From the NCBI RefSeq assembly GCF_022230955.1, contig NZ_JAKKFI010000060.1, forward strand, positions 62,001-126,000: a stretch of DNA of 64,000 bases, written 5' to 3'. Each line of letters starts with the position of its first letter. Position 1 is the first letter of the stretch. Under the pieces are notes generated by a model. That model was given only the letters and a program-made list of their open reading frames with translations. It was not told where the DNA came from and did no database searches. Made by a program: the position numbers and the translations under genes. The stretch is from Micromonospora cabrerizensis (GTDB lineage Bacteria > Actinomycetota > Actinomycetes > Mycobacteriales > Micromonosporaceae). Below are positions 32,733 through 41,632 of this stretch, piece after piece.

Positions 32733-35700
32733 GTGAGCACGGTGGTGTTCCGCCGGCTCCCGCGTCAGCCGGGACCGGCCCTACCTCGCGGCGAGGTGCT
32801 GCTGGAGTCGCCGCCCGAGCTGCCGGAGCCGACGCCCCGCGGCATGGGGCAGCTGCTCATGATCCTGCCGATGTTCTGCGGGGTCGGCGCGATGGCCTTC
32901 CTCTACGCCGGCAGGGGCGGCGGCATGATGACGTACGTCGCCGGTGGTCTCTTCGGCGTCTCGATGCTCGGCATGGCGATCGGGTCACTCGCCAACAACG
33001 GTGGCAAGGACAAGGCCGAGCTGAACGCCGACCGCCGCGACTACATGCGTTACCTGGCCCAGATGCGCAAGCGCACCCGGCGGGCCGCCGAGCAGCAGCG
33101 CGCCGCGATGGCCTGGCGGCACCCGGAGCCCGACGCGCTCTGGTCGATCGCCGCGTCCCGTCGCCTCTGGGAGCGACGGATCACCGAGGACGACTTCGGC
33201 GAGACCCGCATCGCCCTCGGCCCGCAGCGACTGGCCGTGGAGATCGTCCCACCGGAGACGAAGCCGGTGGAGGACCTGGAGCCGATGAGCGCCATCGCGC
33301 TCCGCCGGTTCGTCCGCGCGCACTCCACCGTGCCCGAGTTGCCGACCGCTCTGTCGGTGCGCGCGTTCAGCCGGGTGGTGCTGCGCGGCGACCGCGAGCC
33401 CGTGCTCAACCTGACCCGGGCGGCGCTCGGGCAGCTGGCCACCTTCCACGCACCGGACGACCTGGTGGTCGCGGTGGTCGCCGCTCCGGACCGACAGTCG
33501 TCCTGGGGTTGGGTCAAGTGGCTGCCACACGCCCACCACAGCGCCCGTACGGACGCGGCCGGCGCGCGCCGGTTGGTCTTCGCCAGCCTGGCCGAGGCCG
33601 AGGCGGCGCTCGCCGGTGAGCTGGCGGGGCGGCCCCGGTTCGCTCCCGAGGCCAAGCCGCTGACCACCGCCGCTCACCTGGTCGTCGTCATCGACGGTGG
33701 GGAGATCTCGCCGACCTGCCAACTGGTGGGGCCGGGTCTGCTCGGCACCACGGTGATCGACCTGTCCGGGACGGTGCCGCGCGACGCCGGCCGCTGGCTG
33801 CTCTGCCTCGACGTGGCGGACGGAAGCTCACTCGACCTGGTCCGGGGCAGCTCGTCGTCGCCGCTGGGTCGACCCGACCAGCTCAGCGCCGAGGCCGCCG
33901 AAGGGCTGGCCCGGCAGATCGCCCCGTACCGGCTCTCCCAGCAGCAGACCAGCAGCGAGGAGCCGCTGGCCCGCAGCACGGAACTACCGGACCTGCTCGG
34001 TGTGGGTGACGCCGCCACCGTGGACGTGCAGAACACCTGGCGTCCGCGCGGCCACCGGGATCGGCTGCGTATCCCGCTCGGTGTCGGCCCGGACGGCAAC
34101 GTGGTCGAGCTCGACTTCAAGGAGTCGGCGCACGAGGGCATGGGCCCGCACGGTCTGGTGATCGGTGCGACCGGGTCGGGCAAGAGCGAGCTGCTGCGGA
34201 CGGTGGTGGCCGCGTTGGCGGTGACCCACTCGTCGGAGGAGCTGAACTTCGTCCTGGTGGACTTCAAGGGTGGCGCGACGTTCGCCTCGCTGGAGGCGCT
34301 GCCGCACACCAGCGCGGTGATCACCAACCTGGCCGACGAGCTGCCCCTGGTCGACCGGATGCGCGACGCGCTCGCCGGCGAGATGGTGCGCCGGCAGGAG
34401 CTGCTGCGGGCGGCCGGCAACTACGTCTCCCGCTTCGAGTACGAGAAGGCCCGCGCGGCCGGTGAGCCGCTCGCCCCGATGCCGAGCCTGTTGATCATCT
34501 GTGACGAGTTCAGCGAGTTGCTCGCCGCCAAGCCCGACTTCATCGACCTGTTCGTGATGATCGGCCGACTGGGTCGGTCGCTCGGCGTGCACCTGCTGCT
34601 GGCCAGCCAGCGACTCGAAGAGGGCAAGCTGCGCGGTCTGGACACGCACCTGTCGTACCGGATCGGTCTGCGGACCTTCTCCGCGGTGGAGAGCCGGATC
34701 GTGCTCGGTGTGCCGGACGCGTACGAGTTGCCGAACGCACCCGGTCACGGCTACCTGAAGACCGACACCAGCACGATGCTGCGGTTCCGGGCCGCGTACG
34801 TGTCGGGGGCGTACCGGGCGCCGGGGCAGCAGGCCTCCACGTCGCAGGCGCTGGTGCAGCGTCGGATCGTGCCGTACGGCCTCGACTTCGTTCCGGCCCA
34901 GGTCCCGCAGACGCCGGTGGCCACCACGCCCGAGCCGGAGCAACCGGCCGACGGCAAGGCCGTGGCGATGCTCGACGTGCTGATCGAGCAGCTCAAGGGT
35001 CGGGGGCGTCCCGCACACCAGGTGTGGCTGCCGCCGCTGGCCGATCCGCCGGGCCTGGGCGAGCTGCTCGGCGCGCTGGCGGTCGACCCGACCTACGGGC
35101 TGTGCACCGCGTCCTGGCCGGGGCGCGGGCGGCTGACCGTACCGGTCGGTGTGGTGGACCGCCCGTACGAGCAGCGCCGTGACCCGATGATGGTCGAGCT
35201 GGCCGGCGCCGGCGGCAACGTGGTCATCGTCGGCCGTTCACTGAGTGGCAAGAGCACCATGCTGCGTACGCTGCTCGCCTCGCTGGCACTCACCCACACG
35301 CCGCGTGAGGTGCAGTTCTTCTGCCTGGACTTCGGTGGGGGCGCGCTGCGCAGTCTCGATCGGCTGCCGCACATGGCGGGGGTGGCCGGTCGTCGCGACG
35401 TCGAGGCGGTCCGCCGGACGGTGGCCGAGGTGGTCGCCGTCCTGGACGACCGGGAGACGCGCTTCGCCCAGCACGGCATCGACTCGGTGGCCAGCTATCG
35501 TCGTCGGCGGGCCGCAGGTGAGTTCGCGGACGACCCGTTCGGCGACGTCTTCCTGGTGGTGGACGGCTGGAACACGCTGCGCCAGGAGTACGAGGAGCTG
35601 GAGCAGACCATCACCACGCTGGCCAACCGGGGTCTCGGCTTCGGCGTGCACGTGGTGCTCACGGCGGTGCGCTGGGCGGAGATCCGGATCAACATGCGGG

Positions 35701-36698
35701 ATCTGCTCGGCACCAAGCTGGAGCTGCGCCTCGGTGACGCGTCGGAGTCGGAGATCGATCGTCGGGCGGCGACGAACGTGCCGGAGAAGTCGCCCGGTCG
35801 CGGTCTGACCCGGGACAAGCTGCACTTCCTCACGGCCATCTCGCGCATCGACGGCCGTCGGGACATCGACGACCTGAGTGAGGCGTCGCTGTCCCTGGCG
35901 GGGCACGTGGCGGCCAACTGGCCGGGGCGTCCGGCGCCGAAGGTACGGCTGCTGCCGCGCCGGCTTCCGGTGGCCGAGCTGGCCCGGCTCATCGACCGGT
36001 CCGCACCCGGCCTGCCGATCGGCGTCAACGAGTCGGCGCTCGCGCCGGTCTACCTGGATCTGGTCAACGAGCCGCACCTGACGGTCTTCGGTGACGCGGA
36101 GTGCGGCAAGACCAACCTGCTGCGGTTGATCGCCCGGGGCATCACCGAGCGGTACACCCCGGCGCAGGCCCGTCTGGTGATCGCCGACTACCGGCGTGGT
36201 CTGCTGGGTGCGGTCGAGGGTGATCACCTGCTCGACTACGCCCCGTCGAACCAGGCGTTCGCGCAGGGTCTCGCCTCGATCCGCAGCGCGTTGTCCAACC
36301 GGTTGCCCGGCCCGGACGTGACCACCGCCCAGCTGCGCGACCGCAGTTGGTGGAAGGGCCCGGACCTGTACATCCTGGTGGACGACTACGACCTGGTCGC
36401 CTCCGGCGGCAGCAACCCGCTCAGCGCCCTACAGGAGTTGCTGCCGCAGGCACGCGACATCGGTCTGCACCTGATCGTCACGCGTCGGGTCGGTGGGGTG
36501 TCCCGGGCGCTCTACGAGCCGGTGCTGCAACGGTTGCGCGAACTGGACTCGCCGGGTCTGCTGATGTCGGGCAACCGGGAGGAGGGCGCGGTCTTCGGGA
36601 CGTTGCGGCCCAGTCCTCAGCCGCCCGGTCGCGGCACCCTCGTCCGGCGGCGGGATGGTCAGCAGCTCATTCAGACCGCCTGGGCGGAGCCGTCCTGA
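32733..36698 (+). CDS. eccC: type VII secretion protein EccC (fused EccCa-EccCb ATPase)
   Basis: A 1321-residue motor of the ESX system. Two transmembrane helices lie near residues 35-80. Three FtsK/SpoIIIE-type ATPase domains follow, with P-loops GATGSGKS (478-485), GRSLSGKS (834-841) and GDAECGKT (1120-1127). Domain 1 has a full Walker B with the catalytic acid ([12 protein letters not shown]). Domain 2 has VVDGWNTLR and lacks that acid. Domain 3 has LVDDYDLVA. This fits the model of one catalytic and two substrate/regulatory ATPase domains. GGGGAGGAG precedes GTG 32733. The WXG100 genes lie 206 nt downstream. Confidence 0.95.
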   Translation: MSTVVFRRLPRQPGPALPRGEVLLESPPELPEPTPRGMGQLLMILPMFCGVGAMAFLYAGRGGGMMTYVAGGLFGVSMLGMAIGSLANNGGKDKAELNADRRDYMRYLAQMRKRTRRAAEQQRAAMAWRHPEPDALWSIAASRRLWERRITEDDFGETRIALGPQRLAVEIVPPETKPVEDLEPMSAIALRRFVRAHSTVPELPTALSVRAFSRVVLRGDREPVLNLTRAALGQLATFHAPDDLVVAVVAAPDRQSSWGWVKWLPHAHHSARTDAAGARRLVFASLAEAEAALAGELAGRPRFAPEAKPLTTAAHLVVVIDGGEISPTCQLVGPGLLGTTVIDLSGTVPRDAGRWLLCLDVADGSSLDLVRGSSSSPLGRPDQLSAEAAEGLARQIAPYRLSQQQTSSEEPLARSTELPDLLGVGDAATVDVQNTWRPRGHRDRLRIPLGVGPDGNVVELDFKESAHEGMGPHGLVIGATGSGKSELLRTVVAALAVTHSSEELNFVLVDFKGGATFASLEALPHTSAVITNLADELPLVDRMRDALAGEMVRRQELLRAAGNYVSRFEYEKARAAGEPLAPMPSLLIICDEFSELLAAKPDFIDLFVMIGRLGRSLGVHLLLASQRLEEGKLRGLDTHLSYRIGLRTFSAVESRIVLGVPDAYELPNAPGHGYLKTDTSTMLRFRAAYVSGAYRAPGQQASTSQALVQRRIVPYGLDFVPAQVPQTPVATTPEPEQPADGKAVAMLDVLIEQLKGRGRPAHQVWLPPLADPPGLGELLGALAVDPTYGLCTASWPGRGRLTVPVGVVDRPYEQRRDPMMVELAGAGGNVVIVGRSLSGKSTMLRTLLASLALTHTPREVQFFCLDFGGGALRSLDRLPHMAGVAGRRDVEAVRRTVAEVVAVLDDRETRFAQHGIDSVASYRRRRAAGEFADDPFGDVFLVVDGWNTLRQEYEELEQTITTLANRGLGFGVHVVLTAVRWAEIRINMRDLLGTKLELRLGDASESEIDRRAATNVPEKSPGRGLTRDKLHFLTAISRIDGRRDIDDLSEASLSLAGHVAANWPGRPAPKVRLLPRRLPVAELARLIDRSAPGLPIGVNESALAPVYLDLVNEPHLTVFGDAECGKTNLLRLIARGITERYTPAQARLVIADYRRGLLGAVEGDHLLDYAPSNQAFAQGLASIRSALSNRLPGPDVTTAQLRDRSWWKGPDLYILVDDYDLVASGGSNPLSALQELLPQARDIGLHLIVTRRVGGVSRALYEPVLQRLRELDSPGLLMSGNREEGAVFGTLRPSPQPPGRGTLVRRRDGQQLIQTAWAEPS

Positions 36699-36802
36699 CC
36701 GGTGTCCGCCGTCCGGCGTGGGGTGACCGGCCGCTCAGGCCCGATTCACCACCATCCATCGGGCGGCGGTGCTCAGGGCTGCGAGGGCTGGTCGGCTTCC
36801 GC

Positions 36803-36808
36803 TACGGT
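36803..36808 (+). promoter_or_regulatory. possible -10 box for the WXG100 gene pair
   Basis: TACGGT in the 206-nt gap after eccC, similar to TACGAT boxes before eccE and eccC. Confidence 0.3.
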
Positions 36809-36904
36809 CTTCACTGGAGTGTCCGTCGGTGGGGTGTTGCTGCCTTGCCGCGGGGGAGGGGTGCGGCGAATCCGCCACCACAACATGACGGAAGGGTGTG
36901 AAGC

Positions 36905-37213
36905 ATGGCGTTCGAGGTCGAAGCAGCGACTCTGCATACCGCCGCGAGTGACGTGCGGTCCACGCGCAGCGAGGTTGACGGCGAGCTGAAGAAGCTCTGG
37001 AACGTGGTCGACGACCTGGCTATGGCGTGGAAGGGCCAGGCGTCCACGGGCTTCCAGTCGCTGATGACGCGCTGGAGCGAGGACACCAGCAAGCTGCTGA
37101 CGGCGATGGACAACATCGCCGATCTGCTCGACAAGTCGGGTACGACGCACCAGGTCAACGACGAAGAGCAGCAGCAGATGCTGGACAAGTTCCACTCTGC
37201 TCTCAACCCGTGA
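36905..37213 (+). CDS. WXG100 family type VII secretion protein
   Basis: A 102-residue helical-hairpin protein with the turn motif Trp42-Lys-Gly44 (LAMAWKGQASTGF). No C-terminal YxxxD/E is present, so it is likely the partner that relies on the second WXG100 protein for targeting. GGAAGGGTGTGAAGC precedes ATG 36905. It is paired with the next gene after 25 nt, as EsxB/EsxA pairs are. Confidence 0.93.
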   Translation: MAFEVEAATLHTAASDVRSTRSEVDGELKKLWNVVDDLAMAWKGQASTGFQSLMTRWSEDTSKLLTAMDNIADLLDKSGTTHQVNDEEQQQMLDKFHSALNP

Positions 37214-37238
37214 TCCGCAGCCAGCAGAGGAGGAAATC

Positions 37239-37517
37239 GTGACGATCAAAGTTGACTATGCGGTCCTCGAGAGCAGCAACCAGCAGATGCAGGCCATCTC
37301 GAAGACGCTCGAGGAGAAGCTCGACACGCTGCGGTCGATGCTGAGCAAGCTCCACTGGGACGGCGAGGACCGGGTTGCCTACGAGCAGCACCAGGCGAAG
37401 TGGGATGCGGCGGTCCAGGACATCAACCGCATCCTGAACGAGATCGGCGGCGCCGTCGGCATCGCCCGGGAGAACTACCTCACCACCGAGATGAGCAACT
37501 CGAAGGTGTGGGGCTGA
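37239..37517 (+). CDS. WXG100 family type VII secretion protein with C-terminal YxxxE signal
   Basis: A 92-residue WXG100 protein with Trp40-Asp-Gly42 (LHWDGEDRVAYEQH) at the helix-helix turn and Tyr80-Leu-Thr-Thr-Glu84 near the C-terminus, matching the YxxxD/E signal that EccC recognises. It likely forms a heterodimer with the preceding protein. GAGGAGG lies 7 nt before GTG 37239. A strong hairpin follows. Confidence 0.93.
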   Translation: MTIKVDYAVLESSNQQMQAISKTLEEKLDTLRSMLSKLHWDGEDRVAYEQHQAKWDAAVQDINRILNEIGGAVGIARENYLTTEMSNSKVWG

Positions 37518-37532
37518 GGCATTCGTCGGGGT

Positions 37533-37563
37533 GGCTCCGGTCCGGTTGATCCGGGCCGGAGCC
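37533..37563 (+). terminator. terminator hairpin after the WXG100 genes
   Basis: GGCTCCGG-T-CCGG / CCGG-G-CCGGAGCC with a 5-nt loop TTGAT, 13 pairs including one U-G wobble, 15 nt after the stop. Confidence 0.8.
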
Positions 37564-37589
37564 GCACTGTGTCTGGCCTTGGCACGGAG

Positions 37590-37655
37590 GTGCTGAGGCG
37601 CGGCGGTGCTGCGGTGCCGTGCTGCGGCGGTGCTGCCGTGCTGCCGTGCGGCGGC
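37590..37655. repeat. low-complexity GCTGC/GGTGCC repeat
   Basis: Degenerate tandem copies of GTGCTGCGG and GTGCTGCCG between the WXG100 terminator and the mycP stop. No gene visible. Confidence 0.6.
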
Positions 37656-37660
37656 GCCGG

Positions 37661-38893
37661 TCAGCCGGCAGCCGGTGAGTCGGTGCGCCGACCCGGGCGC
37701 CAGCCCCGCTGGCGACCACGGGTGACGATCGGTCGCGCGATCAGCAGCAGCACGGTGAGCAGGCCACCGACCGCCGCCGCCCAGATCGCGGCGGGCCGTT
37801 GCCAGGCCAACGGGTCGTCCTGCGCCGGGGGCATCGGGAGCGCGCCGGCAGGCGGGTTCGGTCGGGTGCCCAGCAGGCTCGACACCGCCCGGTACGGGTT
37901 GACCATGCCGTAGCCGATGTCGGCGTTGTGGCCTTCGGGCGGGTTGTCCGCCGTGCGTTCCAGCCGTTCGGCAATCTCTTGTGGACCAAGGTCCGGGTAC
38001 GCGGCCCGGACCAGCGCGGCCGCCCCCGAGACGTACGCGGCGGCGTAGCTGGTGCCGCCGTTCGGCTCGCCGCGGTAGCCGGTGCCCTGTGGTGCCGGCC
38101 CGATGATGTTCAACCCGGGCGCCGCGATGTCGACGTAGTCGCCGCTGATCGAGCTGCCAACGTGGCCGCCCTGCTCGTCGACCCCGCCGACGGCGATCAC
38201 CCCGGGGTACGCGGCAGGGTAACCAGGTCTGTCCTGCTGGCCTTCCTGCCGATTGCCGGCGGCGGCGACCAGCACCACCCGCTTGGCCAGCGCGCGCTCG
38301 ACGGCGGCCGTCAGCTCGGGGCCGGGCACGGTGGTCAGGGACAGGTTGATGACGTCCGCGCCCTGCTCGACCGCCCAGTCGATGGCGGCGGCGATCTGCC
38401 CGGGGAGCTGCGGGTCGTTGGTGTCCCTGAGGTCCGGCAGGACCCGGACGGGGAGGATGCGGGCTGCCGGCGCGATGCCGCTGAACGGGACGCCCGTGCC
38501 CTCCCGGCCGGCGATGATGCCGGCGATCATCGTGCCGTGCCCGACCAGGTCGCACTGGCCCTGACGGGCCGGCAGGTCGTTGAAGTCGCGGCCTTCGAGC
38601 ACCTGGCCGTTGAGCAACGGGTGGGTCGCGGAGACCCCGGAGTCGATCACCGCCACCGTGACGCCGGCGCCCCGGGACAGCGGCCACGCCGAGGACGGCT
38701 CGAGCCGGCGCAACGCCCAGGGCGTCTCCGTCAGGCTCTCCGCGCTGGCGGGGCCGCAGGCGGGTGCCGCCGCGGCTGCCGGGATCGGTGCCACCAGACC
38801 GACGCCGAGCAGAGCCGCCAACGCTCCACTGAGGACCGCTGCGGTGGGACGACGGGACAGGGTGGTCGCGCTCGACGGCCGGCATTCGCGCAC
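37661..38893 (-). CDS. mycP: mycosin, type VII secretion-associated subtilisin-like protease
   Basis: A 410-residue S8 protease. Signal peptide about 1-44 (LSGALAALLGVGLVAP, AAAAA). Catalytic Asp84 (VIDSGV), His119 (VGHGTMIAG), oxyanion Asn214 (AAAGN) and Ser282 (GGTSYAAAYVSG) are all present. A Pro-rich linker leads to a C-terminal transmembrane helix at about 375-397 and a basic tail, so it is anchored outside the membrane as MycP is in ESX complexes. TAATCT 6 nt before GTG 38893 suggests a leaderless message. Confidence 0.95.
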   Translation of the reverse strand: MRECRPSSATTLSRRPTAAVLSGALAALLGVGLVAPIPAAAAAPACGPASAESLTETPWALRRLEPSSAWPLSRGAGVTVAVIDSGVSATHPLLNGQVLEGRDFNDLPARQGQCDLVGHGTMIAGIIAGREGTGVPFSGIAPAARILPVRVLPDLRDTNDPQLPGQIAAAIDWAVEQGADVINLSLTTVPGPELTAAVERALAKRVVLVAAAGNRQEGQQDRPGYPAAYPGVIAVGGVDEQGGHVGSSISGDYVDIAAPGLNIIGPAPQGTGYRGEPNGGTSYAAAYVSGAAALVRAAYPDLGPQEIAERLERTADNPPEGHNADIGYGMVNPYRAVSSLLGTRPNPPAGALPMPPAQDDPLAWQRPAAIWAAAVGGLLTVLLLIARPIVTRGRQRGWRPGRRTDSPAAG

Positions 38894-38905
38894 CCGCAGA
38901 GATTA
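38894..38905 (-). promoter_or_regulatory. leaderless promoter of mycP
   Basis: Minus-strand TAATCT (38905-38900), a 6-nt spacer, then GTG 38893, without a ribosome binding site. Confidence 0.55.
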
Positions 38906-38964
38906 CCGCTGTGCCCGGTCGGGCAGCGGCCCGGCGATCGAGGGTGAGGCGCGGCGGCCGATGG

Positions 38965-39300
38965 TCAGGCCTGGGGACCGACCTCCGCGGTGGGCGGATC
39001 GGCGAACAGCGCCAGCAGGTCACCGACCTGACGGTCGGCCTCGGCCGGATGCCGGAACCGGCCGGACGGATTGAGGGTGTACTCGTTGCGTCGCCCGACG
39101 CGGGTGCGGTGCAGGTATCCGCCCGCCTCCAGGTCGGCGACGATCGCCTGCGCGGCCCGTTCGGTCACGCCGACCTCGGCGGCGACGTCCCGCAACCGGG
39201 CGGTGGGGTCGCGGGCGATGGCCAGCAGAACGTGGCCGTGGTTGGTGAGGAAGGTCCAGTTCCGGCCACCACCGGTGTCGCCCGCCGCCGTCTTCGCCAT
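38965..39300 (-). CDS. winged helix-turn-helix transcriptional regulator
   Basis: A 111-residue small regulator. NHGHVLLAIARDPTARLRDVA and GVTERAAQAIVADLEAGGYL form the winged helix-turn-helix, and RTRVGRRNEYTLN is the wing, as in MarR/ArsR-type proteins. There are no metal-binding Cys clusters. It is divergent from the carbonic anhydrase gene across 226 nt of AT-richer DNA and may control it. GGAGAGGCGG precedes ATG 39300. Confidence 0.8.
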   Translation of the reverse strand: MAKTAAGDTGGGRNWTFLTNHGHVLLAIARDPTARLRDVAAEVGVTERAAQAIVADLEAGGYLHRTRVGRRNEYTLNPSGRFRHPAEADRQVGDLLALFADPPTAEVGPQA

Positions 39301-39363
39301 CGTGTGACCGCCTCTCCGGATGCCGACCTGCCCTCGGGGAGTCTCGTCGGCCCTGCCCGCGGA

Positions 39364-39391
39364 GGGTTACCCAGGGGCGAGGTGAGGTCAA
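39364..39391 (-). promoter_or_regulatory. possible promoter of the HTH regulator gene
   Basis: Minus-strand TTGACC (39391-39386), 16-nt spacer, TAACCC (39369-39364). It lies beside an AT-rich block at about 39391-39430 that has GTATG/CATAC and CACGCA/TGCGTG inverted pairs, candidate operator half-sites in the divergent region. Confidence 0.4.
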
Positions 39392-39526
39392 CGTATGAAA
39401 TCTATATCACGCATACCTTGACGCATCTTACGGTGCGTGTGACCGTGGAAGCCGAGCCAGCGCCCGCCGCCGGCCCGGCTGAAGAGCCGGTTGACCAGGT
39501 CAGATGCGTCGAGACGAGGTGCGGGG

Positions 39527-40255
39527 ATGAGTCATTCCGGAACGCCCGGCGGACAGCCGGGCCCGCAGCGGACCAGCGACCGGGCGCCCGCGCTGAGCGA
39601 GCCGGCTCGCGCGTACGCCGAGCTGGTCGCCGGTAACCGGCGCTTCGTCGACGGCGCCCCCCGCCACCCCAACCAGGACGCCGGGCACCGGGCCGCCGTG
39701 GCCGACGGGCAGCACCCGTTCGCGGTGATCGTCGGCTGCTCCGACTCCCGCCTGGCCGCCGAGATCATCTTCGACCGCGGGCTGGGCGACCTGTTCGTGG
39801 TCCGCACCGCCGGCCACACCGCCGGCCCCGAGGTGCTCGGCAGCGTGGAGTACGCGGTGACCGTCCTCGGCACCCCGCTGGTGGTGGTGCTCGGGCACGA
39901 CTCGTGCGGTGCGGTGCAGGCGGCCCGGGAGGTCGCCACGACCGGCACCCAACCTCCGGGGCACCTGCGGGCGGTGGTCGACGCGGTGCTGCCCAGCCTG
40001 CGCCGGGCCGAGGCCGAGGGTGTGCAGGACATCGACGGCATCGTCGACATCCACATCGCGCAGACCGTCGAGACGCTGCTCGGGCAGTCGCCGGTGCTGG
40101 CCGACGAGGTGGCGCAGGGGCGGTGCGCGGTGGTGGGTGTGTCGTACCGGCTCGCCGCCGGAGTGGTCCGCCCGGTGGCCGCCGTACCGACCGGGTTCAC
40201 GACGCTGGACGAGGAGGCCGGGTCCCTCGACCCGGCCGCGCCCGCCGCCGCCTGA
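39527..40255 (+). CDS. beta-class carbonic anhydrase
   Basis: A 242-residue zinc enzyme that interconverts CO2 and bicarbonate. The zinc ligands are Cys71 (GCSDSR), His124 and Cys127 (GHDSCGAV), with the Asp73-Arg75 dyad present and VVRTAGHTAG following. The first ~25 residues are Gly/Pro-rich and the last ~10 Pro/Ala-rich. ATG 39527 (CGAGGTGCGGGG upstream) is preferred over an in-frame upstream start. Divergent from an HTH regulator; ends in a strong hairpin. Confidence 0.93.
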   Translation: MSHSGTPGGQPGPQRTSDRAPALSEPARAYAELVAGNRRFVDGAPRHPNQDAGHRAAVADGQHPFAVIVGCSDSRLAAEIIFDRGLGDLFVVRTAGHTAGPEVLGSVEYAVTVLGTPLVVVLGHDSCGAVQAAREVATTGTQPPGHLRAVVDAVLPSLRRAEAEGVQDIDGIVDIHIAQTVETLLGQSPVLADEVAQGRCAVVGVSYRLAAGVVRPVAAVPTGFTTLDEEAGSLDPAAPAAA

Positions 40256-40260
40256 CGCGA

Positions 40261-40295
40261 CGAGGGCCGCTCCGCGCGACGCGGAACGGCCCTCG
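40261..40295. terminator. bidirectional terminator hairpin
   Basis: CGAGGGCCG-C-TCCGCG / CGCGGA-A-CGGCCCTCG with loop CGA, one mismatch, between the convergent carbonic anhydrase and coiled-coil genes. Confidence 0.8.
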
Positions 40296-40311
40296 GCCAG
40301 GGTCCTGCGGG

Positions 40312-41331
40312 TCAGAGCAGCGACATGTGGACGTGGTCGGTGTGGTTCGACGGCCCGCTGTACGAACTCCAACCGGTCGCCGGGAACCAGATCTGCCGGT
40401 TCCAGATCACGTAGTAGATGCCCAGCCGATCGGCGTTACGGATGAGGAAGGCGGCGACGTTGTTGCCGTACTTCCGGGTGTCGTCGTTGTGCCAAGGGGC
40501 GAAGCCGCTCTTCTGCAGCGACCAGTCGCAAGCCTTGCCCTTCGGGTGCTCCCACGGCCCACCGGAGCGGTAGCAGCCGACGAACCGGTTGAAGCCGGCC
40601 GCCTTGACCTCCTTGTACGCGTGCAGCGTCCGCGGCGTGACGCAACCGGACGTGGTCGGGTCCTTCTCGCTGCACGACTGCGGCTTCCAGTCACCGTCGG
40701 CGGTGCGACCGGGGCCGATCTTGGCGACCTTCGACGTGGCGTCCACCAGGCCGCCGGTGAAGCCCTTGCCGCCGACGAGGGCGAGCGCCTTGTCCGCCTC
40801 GCTCTTGCGCTTCGCCATCAGGGCGGCCTGCTTCTGCTGCTCGCGGACCTCCGCGTCGAGGTCCAGCTTGGCCTTCTCGGCGCGGGCCTTCACCGTGTTG
40901 ACCTCAACGAGCTTCTTCTCGTTGACCATGTTCATCTCGTCGAGCACCGCGGCGCGCTGGACGAAGGCGTCGGGAGCCTTGCTCTCCAGCAGCATCGCGA
41001 GCGCGCCGATCCGGCCGGTCCGGTACGACTGGGCGGCGATCTGCCCGACCTGCGGGGTCAGCGCGTCCAGGTCGGCCTTGGCCCGGTCGACCTCCAGGGC
41101 CAGTTCCAGCTGCCGCTTCTTGGATTTGTCCAGTTGGGACTTGGCAGCGGAGTAGTCGCGATTGGCCCGCTCGATGACGTCGGTGAGCAGTTGCGGCTCG
41201 CCGTCCTCCTCGTGCCCTGACGGTGTCGGCGTCGTCGGGGCCGCGTGAGCTGGCAGGGGCCCGGCGAGCACGGTCAGTGCGGCGATCACGGCCACCACGG
41301 GAGTCAACCAGCGGCGTAGGGGTGCCGTCAC
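40312..41331 (-). CDS. secreted coiled-coil protein with ARB_07466-like C-terminal domain
   Basis: A 339-residue exported protein. Signal peptide about 1-31 (cleavage near PAHAA). Residues 45-190 are a long charged coiled coil (DVIERANRDYSAAKSQLDKS and onward), resembling the hinge of peptidoglycan hydrolase regulators such as EnvC/RipA. The C-terminal ~120 residues contain CVTPRTLHAYKEVKAAGFNR, KGKACDWSL and SNHTDHVHMSLL, a domain seen in actinobacterial wall proteins. GTG 41331 follows GGAAGGGAACATT. A c-di-AMP riboswitch lies in its leader, which links it to cell-wall homeostasis. Confidence 0.85.
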   Translation of the reverse strand: MTAPLRRWLTPVVAVIAALTVLAGPLPAHAAPTTPTPSGHEEDGEPQLLTDVIERANRDYSAAKSQLDKSKKRQLELALEVDRAKADLDALTPQVGQIAAQSYRTGRIGALAMLLESKAPDAFVQRAAVLDEMNMVNEKKLVEVNTVKARAEKAKLDLDAEVREQQKQAALMAKRKSEADKALALVGGKGFTGGLVDATSKVAKIGPGRTADGDWKPQSCSEKDPTTSGCVTPRTLHAYKEVKAAGFNRFVGCYRSGGPWEHPKGKACDWSLQKSGFAPWHNDDTRKYGNNVAAFLIRNADRLGIYYVIWNRQIWFPATGWSSYSGPSNHTDHVHMSLL

Positions 41332-41346
41332 AATGTTCCCTTCCCT

Positions 41347-41460
41347 CGACCGCCGACCGGGTTAGCTGACGGGTTCGGGGCGGAAGTGGCCCCTACCGCT
41401 GACGCGGATTCACCCCACGTACCTGGGTCCCCGATTCGCCGTTCGGCGATTGGGCGGTGG
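41347..41460 (-). promoter_or_regulatory. cyclic di-AMP riboswitch (ydaO-yuaA type)
   Basis: Reading the minus strand 5' to 3': CGCCGAACGGCG hairpin, GGGGACCCAGG (41432-41422 area), GGGGTGAATCCGCG (41417-41404), a variable hairpin, then GAACCCGTCAGCTAACCCGG (41377-41358 area), then GGCGGT. These are the conserved blocks of the ydaO class in the right order. ACCGCCC (about 41459-41453) and GGCGGT (about 41354-41349) can form P1, followed by the ribosome binding site and GTG 41331. In this class c-di-AMP binding normally turns expression off. Confidence 0.92.
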
Positions 41461-41488
41461 CACCGCAGGCGCCGCTTCGCGCCTTCAT

Positions 41489-41512
41489 CGGTAACCGGCA
41501 GCGAGGTTACCG
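41489..41512. promoter_or_regulatory. dyad CGGTAACC-N8-GGTTACCG upstream of the riboswitch
   Basis: Perfect 8-nt inverted repeat with an 8-nt centre. On the minus strand the right half contains TAACCT, a plausible -10 for the riboswitch transcript (leader about 165 nt), so the dyad may be an operator overlapping the promoter. Confidence 0.45.
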
Positions 41513-41632
41513 GAGAGTCGACCGGGTGGGCTACGCCTGGATGCCGACCAAAAGCGTCATTTCGCCATAGCGTTGAGTGACCAGTGACGTGGTTCTCAGG
41601 GTGGGGGCCCGATCTGGTCACGCTGAGGAGTG

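Noticed and set aside
39491..39526. Longer N-terminus of carbonic anhydrase
   Set aside because: The extra 12 codons have no ribosome binding site, whereas ATG 39527 does.
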